16,612 nucleotides of DNA, from contig JBBROE010000100.1 in assembly GCA_038229695.1 (NCBI GenBank), positions 1 through 16,612 of the forward strand, given 5' to 3'. This stretch comes from JACMLD01 sp038229695 (GTDB lineage Bacteria > Bacteroidota > Bacteroidia > Chitinophagales > Chitinophagaceae). The position numbers were made by a program, and so were the translations under genes. The notes under the pieces were generated by a model that saw only the letters and a list, made by a program, of their open reading frames with translations, made no database searches and was not told where the DNA came from. Each line of letters begins with the position of its first letter. Position 1 is the stretch's first letter. Below, piece after piece: positions 7,091 through 15,004 of this stretch.

Positions 7091-8736
7091 CGGAACAAAC
7101 TCAAACAACAACAGCGGCAGATACACCGGTCGCGGGGGGTATGGAGCTATTTACCGCCCTGGTGACAGCACTGGGCGCTGCCACCAAAACCAACGACAAG
7201 CTGGATGCACTCGCCAACTATTTTAAGCAGGCCGGTGACAGTGACAGGGTTTGGGTGATCGCACTGTTCAGCGGAAGGCGGCCCAAACGACTGGTCAATG
7301 CCAGGATCCTCATGCAATGGTGCATCGAACTGACCATGCTCCCTGCCTGGCTGGTGGATGAGAGCTATCACACCGTCGGCGACCTGGCAGAAACAATCGC
7401 ACTGTTGCTACCTCCCAATAACCATAAGAAAGAAACCCGATCGGTAAGCTGGTACATGAACGAATTTATCCGGCTGCAATCCGCACCCGAATCCGATCGC
7501 AAAGCATTTATCACCGGCAGCTGGGAGATCATGGACCAGGATGAACTTTTCGTTTTTAATAAACTCATCACCGGCGGCTTCCGCATCGGTGTCTCCCAGA
7601 AAACGATGGTCAATGCCCTGTCTAAAACCGTGAAACTGGACGCGAGCGTAATTGCCCATCGCATCAGCGGCAACTGGGATCCCGCCACTACTTCCTTCAC
7701 GCAGTTGCTGAGCGAAGACTCCGTTGCGATGGATTATTCCAAGCCCTATCCTTTTTACCTGGCCTATGCGCTGGAACAGGAACCGGCAGCACTGGGCAAC
7801 CCCGCGGACTGGCAGGCGGAATGGAAATGGGATGGCATCAGGGGACAACTCATTAAAAGAAACAACCAGCTGTTTGTCTGGAGCCGCGGCGAAGAACTGA
7901 TGACCGATAAATTCCCGGAATACCATGCCCTGCTCGCCCACCTACCCGATAACCTGGTCTTAGATGGTGAAATTATCCCCAGCATTGAACGAAAGCCACT
8001 GCCGTTTGCGCTGTTGCAGACAAGAATAGGGCGGAAAAACGTGACGCGGAAACAGCTGACCGAGACGCCCATCACTTTTTTCGCCTATGATTTGCTGGAA
8101 CTGGATGGACAGGATTATCGCCAGTTTCCGCTGCGCGCACGAAGACAGAAACTGGAGGCCATCTTATCCGCGGCCAGTCACCCGGCACTCATCATCTCCC
8201 CGGTAATTGAATTCAACAGCTGGGATGAACTCGCGGCAATCCGGTCTGATTCCCGCAACATGGGTGCAGAAGGCCTCATGCTGAAAAAGAAGGACTCTAC
8301 CTACCAGACCGGTCGCAAACGGGGCGACTGGTGGAAATGGAAAATAGACCCGCTGGTGATCGACTGCGTCATGATTTATGCGCAAAAAGGCCATGGCCGC
8401 AGAAGTAACCTGTATACTGACTATACATTTGCAGTAAGAGACGGGGAGAAACTGGTTACGTTCACGAAAGCCTATTCCGGGCTCACTGACAAAGAATTCG
8501 CGCAGGTGGACAACTTTGTCAAGCGCAATTCACTCGAGAAATTCGGGCCCGTCAGAACCGTGAAACCTGAACTGGTGTTTGAGATTGCATTTGAGGGCAT
8601 AGCTGCGTCGGCGCGGCATAAGTCCGGCGTTGCCCTCCGGTTCCCGAGAATTAGCCGCTGGAGAAAGGATAAAAAAATTGAAGCAATCAATACCCTTGCC
8701 GACCTCCGGCAAATGCTGGAGCAGTACGGCAAATAG
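7087..8736 (+). CDS. ATP-dependent DNA ligase, ligase-associated repair cluster type
   Basis: A 549-residue ATP-dependent DNA ligase that seals nicks through an enzyme-AMP intermediate. The N-terminal DNA-binding domain (about 1-210) precedes the adenylation domain. There the nucleophile is Lys247 in EWKWDGIRG (motif I, KxDG form). SRGEELMTDKFPE (Ia), LVLDGEII (III), FFAYDLLELDG (IIIa), EGLMLKKKDS (IV) and WWKWKID (V) follow in order. A C-terminal OB-fold runs to the end. Length and order match the Pseudomonas PP_1105-type ligases rather than LigD, which would carry polymerase or phosphoesterase domains. It overlaps the exonuclease gene by four bases. About 100 bp separate it from the cytochrome gene that follows, which has its own promoter-like sequence, so the exonuclease-ligase transcript may end there. 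Confidence 0.95.
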   Translation: MTEQTQTTTAADTPVAGGMELFTALVTALGAATKTNDKLDALANYFKQAGDSDRVWVIALFSGRRPKRLVNARILMQWCIELTMLPAWLVDESYHTVGDLAETIALLLPPNNHKKETRSVSWYMNEFIRLQSAPESDRKAFITGSWEIMDQDELFVFNKLITGGFRIGVSQKTMVNALSKTVKLDASVIAHRISGNWDPATTSFTQLLSEDSVAMDYSKPYPFYLAYALEQEPAALGNPADWQAEWKWDGIRGQLIKRNNQLFVWSRGEELMTDKFPEYHALLAHLPDNLVLDGEIIPSIERKPLPFALLQTRIGRKNVTRKQLTETPITFFAYDLLELDGQDYRQFPLRARRQKLEAILSAASHPALIISPVIEFNSWDELAAIRSDSRNMGAEGLMLKKKDSTYQTGRKRGDWWKWKIDPLVIDCVMIYAQKGHGRRSNLYTDYTFAVRDGEKLVTFTKAYSGLTDKEFAQVDNFVKRNSLEKFGPVRTVKPELVFEIAFEGIAASARHKSGVALRFPRISRWRKDKKIEAINTLADLRQMLEQYGK

Positions 8737-8795
8737 CTGTCTGTCCCCACCCGTCATCCCTGGTTTTTTATCAAAACAATAAGGCGGTCCTGCTG

Positions 8796-8823
8796 TTGTT
8801 TCACCGGTAGCGTTGTACTTTTA
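8796..8823 (+). promoter_or_regulatory. Bacteroidota-type promoter for the cytochrome gene
   Basis: TTG at 8796-8798, a 17-bp spacer, then TACTTTTA at 8816-8823. This fits the Bacteroidota pattern TTG-N17-23-TAnnTTTG except for the last base. The element ends 15 bp before the ATG at 8839. It implies that the cytochrome gene, and possibly the helicase gene behind it, can be transcribed independently of the ligase. Confidence 0.5.
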
Positions 8824-8838
8824 TCCCCCTGTATCTAT

Positions 8839-10224
8839 ATGCAAAAAGTTAAGATCCTGTTGCTGCTGGCGGTTGTGTTTTCCGCTTTTACGGTTGTCCG
8901 TAACACCCGCATGCCTGTACCCGAGAATGCCGTGTATATCCCTGAGACACCCCAACGGACGGGCGATTCCGCCACCGGGTTCCGGTATCTGACTACGGGG
9001 GATTATGTAAAAGGCGGTATTCCGTACGATTTTTTCCAGATGGCCCTGGGCAAAACGGCGGTCAATTTTCTCGGCAGGACTGGCCTGAATGCCACGATTT
9101 CCCATGAATACACGGTAGTGACCGCGCCGAATGGCGAGAAGCTGGTAGCGCCGAACTGTATGCAATGTCATGCCCAGGTTTTCGAAGGCAAACTGGTGAT
9201 GGGCATGGGCAACAGTTTTGCCGATTTTACGGTCGGGCAGAAACTGAATCCGAAGGCGTATGCCATGCTCGAAAATTTTTTAAGATCGGCGTCGCCGAAA
9301 AAATATGAAGCGGCAAAACCATTTTTGCAGGTTGCTAAATCCATTGGGCCCTATCTCGGAACTGCCGTACAGGGCGTGAATGCTGCTGACCGGCTTGCCG
9401 GCGTACTGGCAGCGCACAGGGACCCCGCTACCTTCAAATGGCATGATACAACGTTGCTGGCTATCCCGAAGGAAGTGATTCCCAGTGATGTTCCGCCATG
9501 GTGGCTGCTCAGGAAAAAACATGCAATGTTTTACAACGGATTTGGGAGGGGCGATTTCGGAAAATTTCTGATGGCGTCCAACCTGCTTACCGTAAATGAC
9601 ACCGCTGAATCAAGGGAAGTCGATTCCCATTTTAATAACGTGCTCTCTTATATCTACAGCCTGCAGCCACCGCGTTATCCGAGACCGGTAAATGAGAAGC
9701 TGGTGAAGAAAGGTGGCGTTGTCTATACGATGAACTGTTCCGGATGTCATGGCACGTACGGAGCCGAGCCCACTTACCCGAACCTCCTGATCCCGGAGAA
9801 AAACATAGGCACCGATTCCATGCTGTTTAAAAGTAATTACCAGAATCCGCAGTTTGTAAACTGGTTTAACAACAGCTGGTTTGCACAGGGCAGTCACCCC
9901 GCACGGCTCGTTCCGTTCGACGGCTACATTGCCCCGCCACTTGACGGAATATGGAGCACCGCTCCTTACTTTCATAACGGATCGGTCCCCACGCTGGAAG
10001 CCGTGTTAAAAAGCAATACGCGCCCATTGTACTGGAAAAGAGATTTTACCAACCCGGCTTATGACCTCGAAAAGCTCAGTTGGTCGTACGAGGCCGTGTC
10101 TTCACCCGGGCCCGGGGTCTATAACACTTCTCTGCCGGGATATGGCAATTATGGTCATTATTTTGGTGATAAGCTGAGTGAACCCGAAAGGAAAGCAGTA
10201 ATCGAATATTTAAAAACATTATAA
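8839..10224 (+). CDS. Exported diheme c-type cytochrome, cytochrome-c-peroxidase/MauG/RoxA-like
   Basis: A 461-residue protein with an N-terminal signal or anchor helix (KILLLLAVVFSAFTVV, after MQKV), so it acts in the periplasm. Two covalent heme sites are visible: CMQCH (Cys107, Cys110, His111) and CSGCH (Cys300, Cys303, His304). Downstream of the second, GIWSTAPYFHNGSVPTLEAVL is a signature seen in diheme peroxidase-like and RoxA-like cytochromes. The roughly 190 residues between the hemes are longer than in simple bacterial cytochrome c peroxidase. The substrate cannot be told: peroxide reduction, electron transfer or organic oxidation are all possible. It sits between the ligase and helicase genes of the DNA repair set, in the same direction. 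The helicase start is 43 bp after its stop, so read-through into the helicase is likely. Nothing in the sequence directly ties a periplasmic cytochrome to cytosolic repair. Confidence 0.88.
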   Translation: MQKVKILLLLAVVFSAFTVVRNTRMPVPENAVYIPETPQRTGDSATGFRYLTTGDYVKGGIPYDFFQMALGKTAVNFLGRTGLNATISHEYTVVTAPNGEKLVAPNCMQCHAQVFEGKLVMGMGNSFADFTVGQKLNPKAYAMLENFLRSASPKKYEAAKPFLQVAKSIGPYLGTAVQGVNAADRLAGVLAAHRDPATFKWHDTTLLAIPKEVIPSDVPPWWLLRKKHAMFYNGFGRGDFGKFLMASNLLTVNDTAESREVDSHFNNVLSYIYSLQPPRYPRPVNEKLVKKGGVVYTMNCSGCHGTYGAEPTYPNLLIPEKNIGTDSMLFKSNYQNPQFVNWFNNSWFAQGSHPARLVPFDGYIAPPLDGIWSTAPYFHNGSVPTLEAVLKSNTRPLYWKRDFTNPAYDLEKLSWSYEAVSSPGPGVYNTSLPGYGNYGHYFGDKLSEPERKAVIEYLKTL

Positions 10225-10267
10225 CATTATTACGAACAGGCGACAGGCAGGCAGGGGATTACAGGTA

Positions 10268-12790
10268 GTGAAAGAATGGTTAGCCTCGGGCGGCCGGGAG
10301 CCTTTTGCCTTCCAGGAAGAGGCCTGGGCACTGATCACCCGGGGGGAAAGCGGCCTGGTAAATGCCCCAACCGGTTGCGGCAAGACTTTTTCAGTTTTCC
10401 TGGGTGCGCTGATTCGTTTTATTGACGACAACCCCGATGACTTCCATGCAAAAAATAAGAACGGGTTAATGCTGCTGTGGATCACCCCGCTCCGGGCGCT
10501 GGCAAAGGATATCAGCAGGGCGATGGATGAAGTGATTTCCGGGTTGGGCATGACCTGGAAGATAGGCGTGCGTAATGGTGATACCCCTCCTGCTGAACGG
10601 GAAAGGCAGAAACGACAGATGCCGGAAGTACTGATTATTACGCCGGAAAGTCTTCACCTGCTGCTTGCCCAGAAAGATTGCTCCGCTGTTTTTACCCGTT
10701 TACAGATCATCGCAGTTGACGAGTGGCATGAACTGCTGGGCAGCAAAAGAGGCGTTCAGGTAGAGCTCGCGATATCGCGGCTGGTCGGCTTGTGGAAAGT
10801 GCGGACAGCTGCCGTGCCGGCATCGCCGGAGGCCAAAAAAAAATTGGTGCCAAAGAAAATACTGCCCTTGTCGGTGTGGGGTATCTCCGCCACCATTGGT
10901 AACCTGGAGCAAGCCCGGGATGTACTGCTTTACCCGCTTACCGGGTCCGGCGGCAACGGGAATATCATTCGGGCCGCTATCCGTAAAAACATAGTTATTG
11001 AATCGGTTATCCCCGATGAAATGGAAAAATATCCGTGGGCAGGTCACCTGGGCATCAAACTGGCGGCAAAGGTGATCCCCATCATCAACAACAGCCGGAC
11101 TACCCTCATCTTTATCAATACCCGGGGAATGAGTGAAATGTGGTACCAGACCCTGCTCAACATTGCCCCTGACCTCGCCGGGGCAATCGCCCTTCACCAT
11201 GGCAGTATCGAGCGGGAACTACGCACCTGGGTAGAAGATGCCCTGCACGCCGGTACGCTAAAAGCCGTGGTCTGCACCGCCAGCCTGGACCTGGGCGTCG
11301 ATTTCAGGCCGGTGGAGACTGTGATACAGGTCGGCTCACCAAAAGGAGTCGCCCGGTTTTTACAACGGGCGGGACGAAGCGGACACCAGCCTGATGCAGT
11401 CAGTAAAATCTATTTCCTTCCGACGCATTCGCTGGAATTGGTCGAAGCGGCGGCTTTGAAAGAAGCGATTGAAGAGAACCTCATCGAAAGCCGGGAGCCG
11501 ATGCTGCTTTGTTACGATGTGCTGACCCAGTACCTGTGTACGCTGGCTGTGGGCGAAGGCTTCCGCCCGGCGGTAGTCTACAGGGAAATAAAGAACACCT
11601 ATTGTTTTGCGGACATCACGCCGCAGGAATGGAATGATATTCTTTATTTTCTTACCGATGGCGGCAATGCGTTGCAGCAGTATGATGAATTTAAAAAGGT
11701 GACTGAAGAGGATGGAGTATATAAAATCACAAGCAGGAGAATGGCGATGCGGCACAGGCTGCACATCGGTACCATTGTTAGCGACGCAATGCTGAAAGTA
11801 AAATTTCTCAGCGGTGGTTTTATTGGTGTGATTGAAGAATATTTTATTTCGAGGCTGGATCCCGGAACCGTGTTCACCCTCGCCGGCCGCAACCTGGAGC
11901 TGGTGATGATAAAAGACATGACCGTGCTGGTGAGAAAATCAAATGCGGTTAAATCGATTGTTCCCAGCTGGAATGGCGGAAGAATGCCGCTCAGCGCCAA
12001 CCTTGGAAGGAAGTTGCGTGAGAAATTTAACGAGGCAATTGTACTGCCCGGCACGGTAACAAAAGGTAAGCGCAGGCGGGATGTTGAACTGGATGCGCTT
12101 CAGCCATTGTTTGACCTCCAGGAGAAATTATCACACGTTCCCAGGGCTGGTGAATTGCTGATCGAACAGATTGAAACAAAAGACGGTTACCATCTTTTCG
12201 TTTACCCGTTTGAAGGCCGGCTGGTCCATGAGGCGATGGCCGCAATTCTTGCCTGGCGCATCAGCCGGATAACACCCATTACTTTTTCTTTCGCGATGAA
12301 CGACTATGGGTTTGAATTGCTGAGTGATCTGCCCATCCCCGTTGATGACACGAATGTATACGAGTTGTTCAGTCCGGAAAATCTGCTTGCCGATATCCAG
12401 CGGAGTGCCAATGCAACGGAAATGGCTAAGCGAAAATTCCGGGATATCGGGGTGATTGGCGGCCTCATTTTCCAGGGCATGCCTGGAGAGCAGAAAAAAG
12501 CGCGTCATCTCCAGTCATCGGCGTCGCTGCTGTTCAACGTCTTCCTGGAATATGATCCGCGAAATCTGTTGCTGCAGCAGGCCTACCGGGAGGTACTGGA
12601 CCAGCAGATGGAGGAAGTACGACTTCGAAACATGCTGGAACGAATCCAGCAGTCTGACATCATACTTAAATTCCCCGAACGGCTGACGCCTTTCTGCTTC
12701 CCGATTAAGGTAGACAGCATGCGGGAGAACCTGACCTCGGAAAAACTGGAAGACAGGGTCAAAAGAATGCAGCAGCAACTGGAACGCTGA
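10268..12790 (+). CDS. Ligase-associated DNA damage response DEXH-box helicase (Lhr-core type)
   Basis: An 840-residue SF2 helicase of the Lhr-core class, an ATP-driven 3'-5' DNA-tracking enzyme in characterised relatives. Motifs in order: Q-like PFAFQEEAW, Walker A APTGCGKT (Lys39), DEWHEL (Asp151-His154), SATIGN (III), TLIFINTRG (IV), TASLDLGVDF (V) and QRAGRSGH (Gln366-His373, VI). The remaining 460 residues are the winged-helix, beta-barrel and helical region that defines Lhr-core proteins; there is no further C-terminal Lhr extension. The start is GTG at 10268. Upstream in-frame codons offer no ATG, GTG or TTG back to the preceding gene, and AGGGG (10253-10257) could serve as a rare ribosome-binding site. 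The domain begins about 15 residues after this start, slightly short. The gene ends 8 bp from the stop of a convergent membrane-protein gene. Confidence 0.95.
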   Translation: MKEWLASGGREPFAFQEEAWALITRGESGLVNAPTGCGKTFSVFLGALIRFIDDNPDDFHAKNKNGLMLLWITPLRALAKDISRAMDEVISGLGMTWKIGVRNGDTPPAERERQKRQMPEVLIITPESLHLLLAQKDCSAVFTRLQIIAVDEWHELLGSKRGVQVELAISRLVGLWKVRTAAVPASPEAKKKLVPKKILPLSVWGISATIGNLEQARDVLLYPLTGSGGNGNIIRAAIRKNIVIESVIPDEMEKYPWAGHLGIKLAAKVIPIINNSRTTLIFINTRGMSEMWYQTLLNIAPDLAGAIALHHGSIERELRTWVEDALHAGTLKAVVCTASLDLGVDFRPVETVIQVGSPKGVARFLQRAGRSGHQPDAVSKIYFLPTHSLELVEAAALKEAIEENLIESREPMLLCYDVLTQYLCTLAVGEGFRPAVVYREIKNTYCFADITPQEWNDILYFLTDGGNALQQYDEFKKVTEEDGVYKITSRRMAMRHRLHIGTIVSDAMLKVKFLSGGFIGVIEEYFISRLDPGTVFTLAGRNLELVMIKDMTVLVRKSNAVKSIVPSWNGGRMPLSANLGRKLREKFNEAIVLPGTVTKGKRRRDVELDALQPLFDLQEKLSHVPRAGELLIEQIETKDGYHLFVYPFEGRLVHEAMAAILAWRISRITPITFSFAMNDYGFELLSDLPIPVDDTNVYELFSPENLLADIQRSANATEMAKRKFRDIGVIGGLIFQGMPGEQKKARHLQSSASLLFNVFLEYDPRNLLLQQAYREVLDQQMEEVRLRNMLERIQQSDIILKFPERLTPFCFPIKVDSMRENLTSEKLEDRVKRMQQQLER

Positions 12791-12802
12791 CCGGCCTGTC
12801 AG
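12787..12802. terminator. Possible short hairpin spanning two convergent stop codons
   Basis: CTGAC (12787-12791) and GTCAG (12798-12802) pair around a 6-base loop. The hairpin covers the helicase TGA and the stop of the opposing membrane-protein gene, which are only 8 bp apart. No T-run follows in either direction, so it is at best a weak bidirectional terminator. Confidence 0.25.
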
Positions 12803-13305
12803 TATACCAGGTATTTCCGCCGTGTGCTGTAGAGGATGATAAATAGTACGGGGAAGATCAGGAAAAAGCCGATTATCGTATGAAATATCACGGTCCCCAG
12901 GAAAATTGTCGTGGCTACCCAGGGAAGAATTTCACCAATAAGCCATAAAAAGTATCCCTGTTTTTTAAGCTGGCGCATCTGGATCGCACCGGCTACGCAA
13001 AGGCCGACACTGATCAGTGAGATGACCAGGATCGGAATCTTGTTCTCAACGCCTTTCCTGGCTATTTCAAGCATCTCCGGTCCTGCCATGTTCTGCACCC
13101 AGGCGGGGGCGTTGGCCATTTTATCCTGCGCGTCAATGAGCTTATCAATCTGCTCCTGTCCAAACATAAAATTTTTAATTCCGCTGTACAGTTCGTAGGC
13201 ACTCCAGATGAGCGTTAGGATGGTAAGGATGTTCAATCCGGAAGGCAGTTTCGGCCTGGCGCCCGTCGCAGCCATAAAATCGCCGTCGGTCGTAATTTCA
13301 GCCAT
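12799..13305 (-). CDS. Four-helix integral membrane protein of unknown function
   Basis: A 168-residue protein I cannot assign to a named family. The first 21 residues are polar (MAEITTDGDF..). Hydrophobic segments follow at about 22-43 (LNILTILTLIWSAYELY), 90-110 (IPILVISLISVGLCVAGAIQ), 118-138 and 139-160 (FHTIIGFFLIFPVLFIILYS). Between the first two lies a 45-residue polar, probably helical loop (EQIDKLIDAQDKMANAPAWV). The tail is basic (TRRKYLVY), suggesting a cytoplasmic C-terminus by the positive-inside rule. The gene is on the opposite strand between two repair genes, convergent with the helicase and divergent from PdeM. A TACTTTTA sequence on the minus strand (13339-13346) could be its -7 element, but no -33 TTG was found. 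Its coding status is supported by the coherent transmembrane pattern and by filling the gap exactly. Confidence 0.75.
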   Translation of the reverse strand: MAEITTDGDFMAATGARPKLPSGLNILTILTLIWSAYELYSGIKNFMFGQEQIDKLIDAQDKMANAPAWVQNMAGPEMLEIARKGVENKIPILVISLISVGLCVAGAIQMRQLKKQGYFLWLIGEILPWVATTIFLGTVIFHTIIGFFLIFPVLFIILYSTRRKYLVY

Positions 13306-13394
13306 AATAGTTAATTTTTGGTTAGGTGTAAAGATGTTTAAAAGTAAACAAGCCGGGGTAATAAAAAAATTTAATGTCCAACAGCGGCCCGGCG

Positions 13395-13402
13395 TAATTT
13401 TG
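13395..13402 (+). promoter_or_regulatory. Bacteroidota-type -7 element for the PdeM-deacetylase pair
   Basis: TAATTTTG is a perfect match to TAnnTTTG and ends 10 bp before the PdeM ATG at 13413, so the transcript would have almost no leader. The expected -33 TTG is not obvious. It lies in the 107-bp divergent gap facing the membrane-protein gene and suggests PdeM and the deacetylase-like gene form their own transcript. Confidence 0.55.
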
Positions 13403-13412
13403 CAGGCTGATT

Positions 13413-14075
13413 ATGGCTGCACCACTTCATTATCGTTTGAGGGATTACAACTGCTGGCTTGTGCCGGAAAGAATGATATATTGGGAAGACCGGCAGACCC
13501 TGATCGTTTCCGACCTTCATTTTGGGAAGACCGGTCATTTCAGGAAAGCCGGTATACCCGTGCCGGCTTCGGTATACCGGGAAGATATGCAGCGGCTGGC
13601 CAGCCAGTTGCAATTTTTTCAGCCGGAACACCTGATCATTGTTGGCGATATGTTTCACAGCCGCCCCAATAAGGAGCTGGAATTTTTTGTCCGCTGGCGG
13701 AATGATTTTCCCGATATTGACTTTCACCTTGTTAAGGGCAATCATGACATCCTTAAGCAGGAATGGTACCGCGATGCAGGTGTAACCATTACTGGCGATC
13801 AGATGCTGAAGGAAAATTTTCTGTTTGTACACGATATCACCGCTGCCCGGAAATCTGCGGACCTTCCCGGGCAATATATTTTTTCCGGGCACATTCACCC
13901 CGGTATCCGTATCAGTGGCGGGGGCCGGCAGTCGCTCGAGTTTCCCTGTTTTTATTTTACCCCGGACTATTGTGTACTACCCGCTTTCAGCCGCTTTACC
14001 GGCATGTACCTGGTGAAACCCAAAGAAGAAGATACCGTGTTCGCTATCGTAAACAAAACCATCATTCGTCTCTGA
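13413..14075 (+). CDS. pdeM: Ligase-associated DNA damage response endonuclease, metallophosphoesterase
   Basis: A 220-residue calcineurin-like metallophosphoesterase. All dinuclear-metal motifs are present: SDLHFGK (Asp34, His36), VGDMFHS (Asp79), KGNHD (Asn110, His111), VHD (His140) and SGHIHPG (His160, His162). The close match to the PdeM pattern, including LHFGKTGHFRKAGIPVP, separates it from SbcD and from general phosphatases. Characterised relatives are manganese-dependent DNA nucleases encoded with an Lhr-core helicase, an exonuclease and an ATP-dependent ligase, all of which are in this window. The start gives MAAPLHYRLRDYNCWLVPER, and a perfect TAnnTTTG lies 10 bp upstream. The final A of its TGA is the first base of the next ATG (TGATG), so the downstream deacetylase-like protein is probably made by re-initiation. 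Confidence 0.93.
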   Translation: MAAPLHYRLRDYNCWLVPERMIYWEDRQTLIVSDLHFGKTGHFRKAGIPVPASVYREDMQRLASQLQFFQPEHLIIVGDMFHSRPNKELEFFVRWRNDFPDIDFHLVKGNHDILKQEWYRDAGVTITGDQMLKENFLFVHDITAARKSADLPGQYIFSGHIHPGIRISGGGRQSLEFPCFYFTPDYCVLPAFSRFTGMYLVKPKEEDTVFAIVNKTIIRL

Positions 14076-14980
14076 TGTTGAATGTGGCTTTTGACCCGAT
14101 CTATGCCCATGCGTTGCCGGAGGGTCACCGGTTCCCGATGATCAAATATGAATTGATCCCCGGGCAACTCCTGTATGAAGGAACCCTGCAACCAGGAAAC
14201 TTCTTTACGCCGGGGATTTGTTCCACCGAAACCGTCCTGCTAACCCACACCAGGGAATATCTCGACAAACTATTGTTCCAGCGCCTTTCCGCCGCTGAAC
14301 AACGGAAAATAGGTTTCCCGCAATCCCCTGCACTGACGCACCGGGAGTTGGTCATTACGCAGGGAACGATTGACTGTACACGGTATGCCCAGCAATATGG
14401 GGTATCGATAAATGTGGCCGGTGGCACCCACCATGCTTTCGCCGATCACGGGGAAGGATTTTGCCTGCTGAATGATTTTGCCATCTCCGCCAATCACCTG
14501 CTTGCCGAGCATCCCGGATGGCAGATTCTGGTGATTGACCTGGATGTGCACCAGGGAAATGGTACGGCGAAAATTTTTGAGCGGGAGAAAAGGGTGTTTA
14601 CCTTCAGTATGCATGGCGGTCACAACTATCCGTTTCATAAAGAACAGTCCGACCTGGACATTGCCCTGGAGGCGGGTACAGGAGACAGGGCATACCTTGA
14701 TTTGCTGGAGGCTAATTTAATGTTGCTGCTGGAAAAGACGCAGCCAGAGCTGGTATTTTATCTGGCGGGAGCCGACGTGCTCGGCACCGATAAATTTGGC
14801 AAACTGGCATTAAGCCTGCGGGGCGCAGCGCTGCGGGATCAAATGGTATTCAAGGCGCTTAATAAGTTACAGATACCCTGTGTGGTGTCGATGGGCGGCG
14901 GCTATTCCGAAGATGTGAAGATTATTGTGGAAGCGCACTGCAATACCTTCCGCGCGGCAATCGACATCTATGGATTGTAG
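14075..14980 (+). CDS. Histone deacetylase superfamily protein (zinc-dependent deacylase)
   Basis: A 301-residue arginase/deacetylase-fold enzyme of the bacterial HDAC-like group. Relatives remove acyl groups from lysine side chains, polyamines or small amides. The zinc ligands are Asp157 and His159 (in DLDVHQGNG) and Asp234 (in AGADVLGTD). The proton-relay histidines are His119-His120 (in GGTHHAF). The transition-state tyrosine is Tyr277 (in MGGGY). All are intact, so it should be catalytic. The same frame is open upstream inside PdeM, to 13763. I chose ATG 14075 because MLNVAFDPIYAHALPEGHRFP is the usual start of the family and because it forms a TGATG junction with PdeM. This coupling is the strongest link between the enzyme and the repair set. 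The substrate is unknown; an acetylated repair protein or a polyamine are both conceivable. Confidence 0.93.
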   Translation: MLNVAFDPIYAHALPEGHRFPMIKYELIPGQLLYEGTLQPGNFFTPGICSTETVLLTHTREYLDKLLFQRLSAAEQRKIGFPQSPALTHRELVITQGTIDCTRYAQQYGVSINVAGGTHHAFADHGEGFCLLNDFAISANHLLAEHPGWQILVIDLDVHQGNGTAKIFEREKRVFTFSMHGGHNYPFHKEQSDLDIALEAGTGDRAYLDLLEANLMLLLEKTQPELVFYLAGADVLGTDKFGKLALSLRGAALRDQMVFKALNKLQIPCVVSMGGGYSEDVKIIVEAHCNTFRAAIDIYGL

Positions 14981-15004
14981 GCGGCCGCCGCTGCTGCAGA
15001 CGGA

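Noticed and set aside
13763..14074. Upstream extension of the deacetylase-like reading frame into pdeM
   Set aside because: The extension overlaps confident pdeM coding sequence in another frame, and its translation lacks protein-like character. The family N-terminus begins at the ATG at 14075.
14980..14989. GGCGGCCGCC palindrome after the deacetylase-like gene
   Set aside because: It has no loop and no following T-run, so it is not a usable terminator. It is a short GC-rich palindrome that could easily arise by chance.
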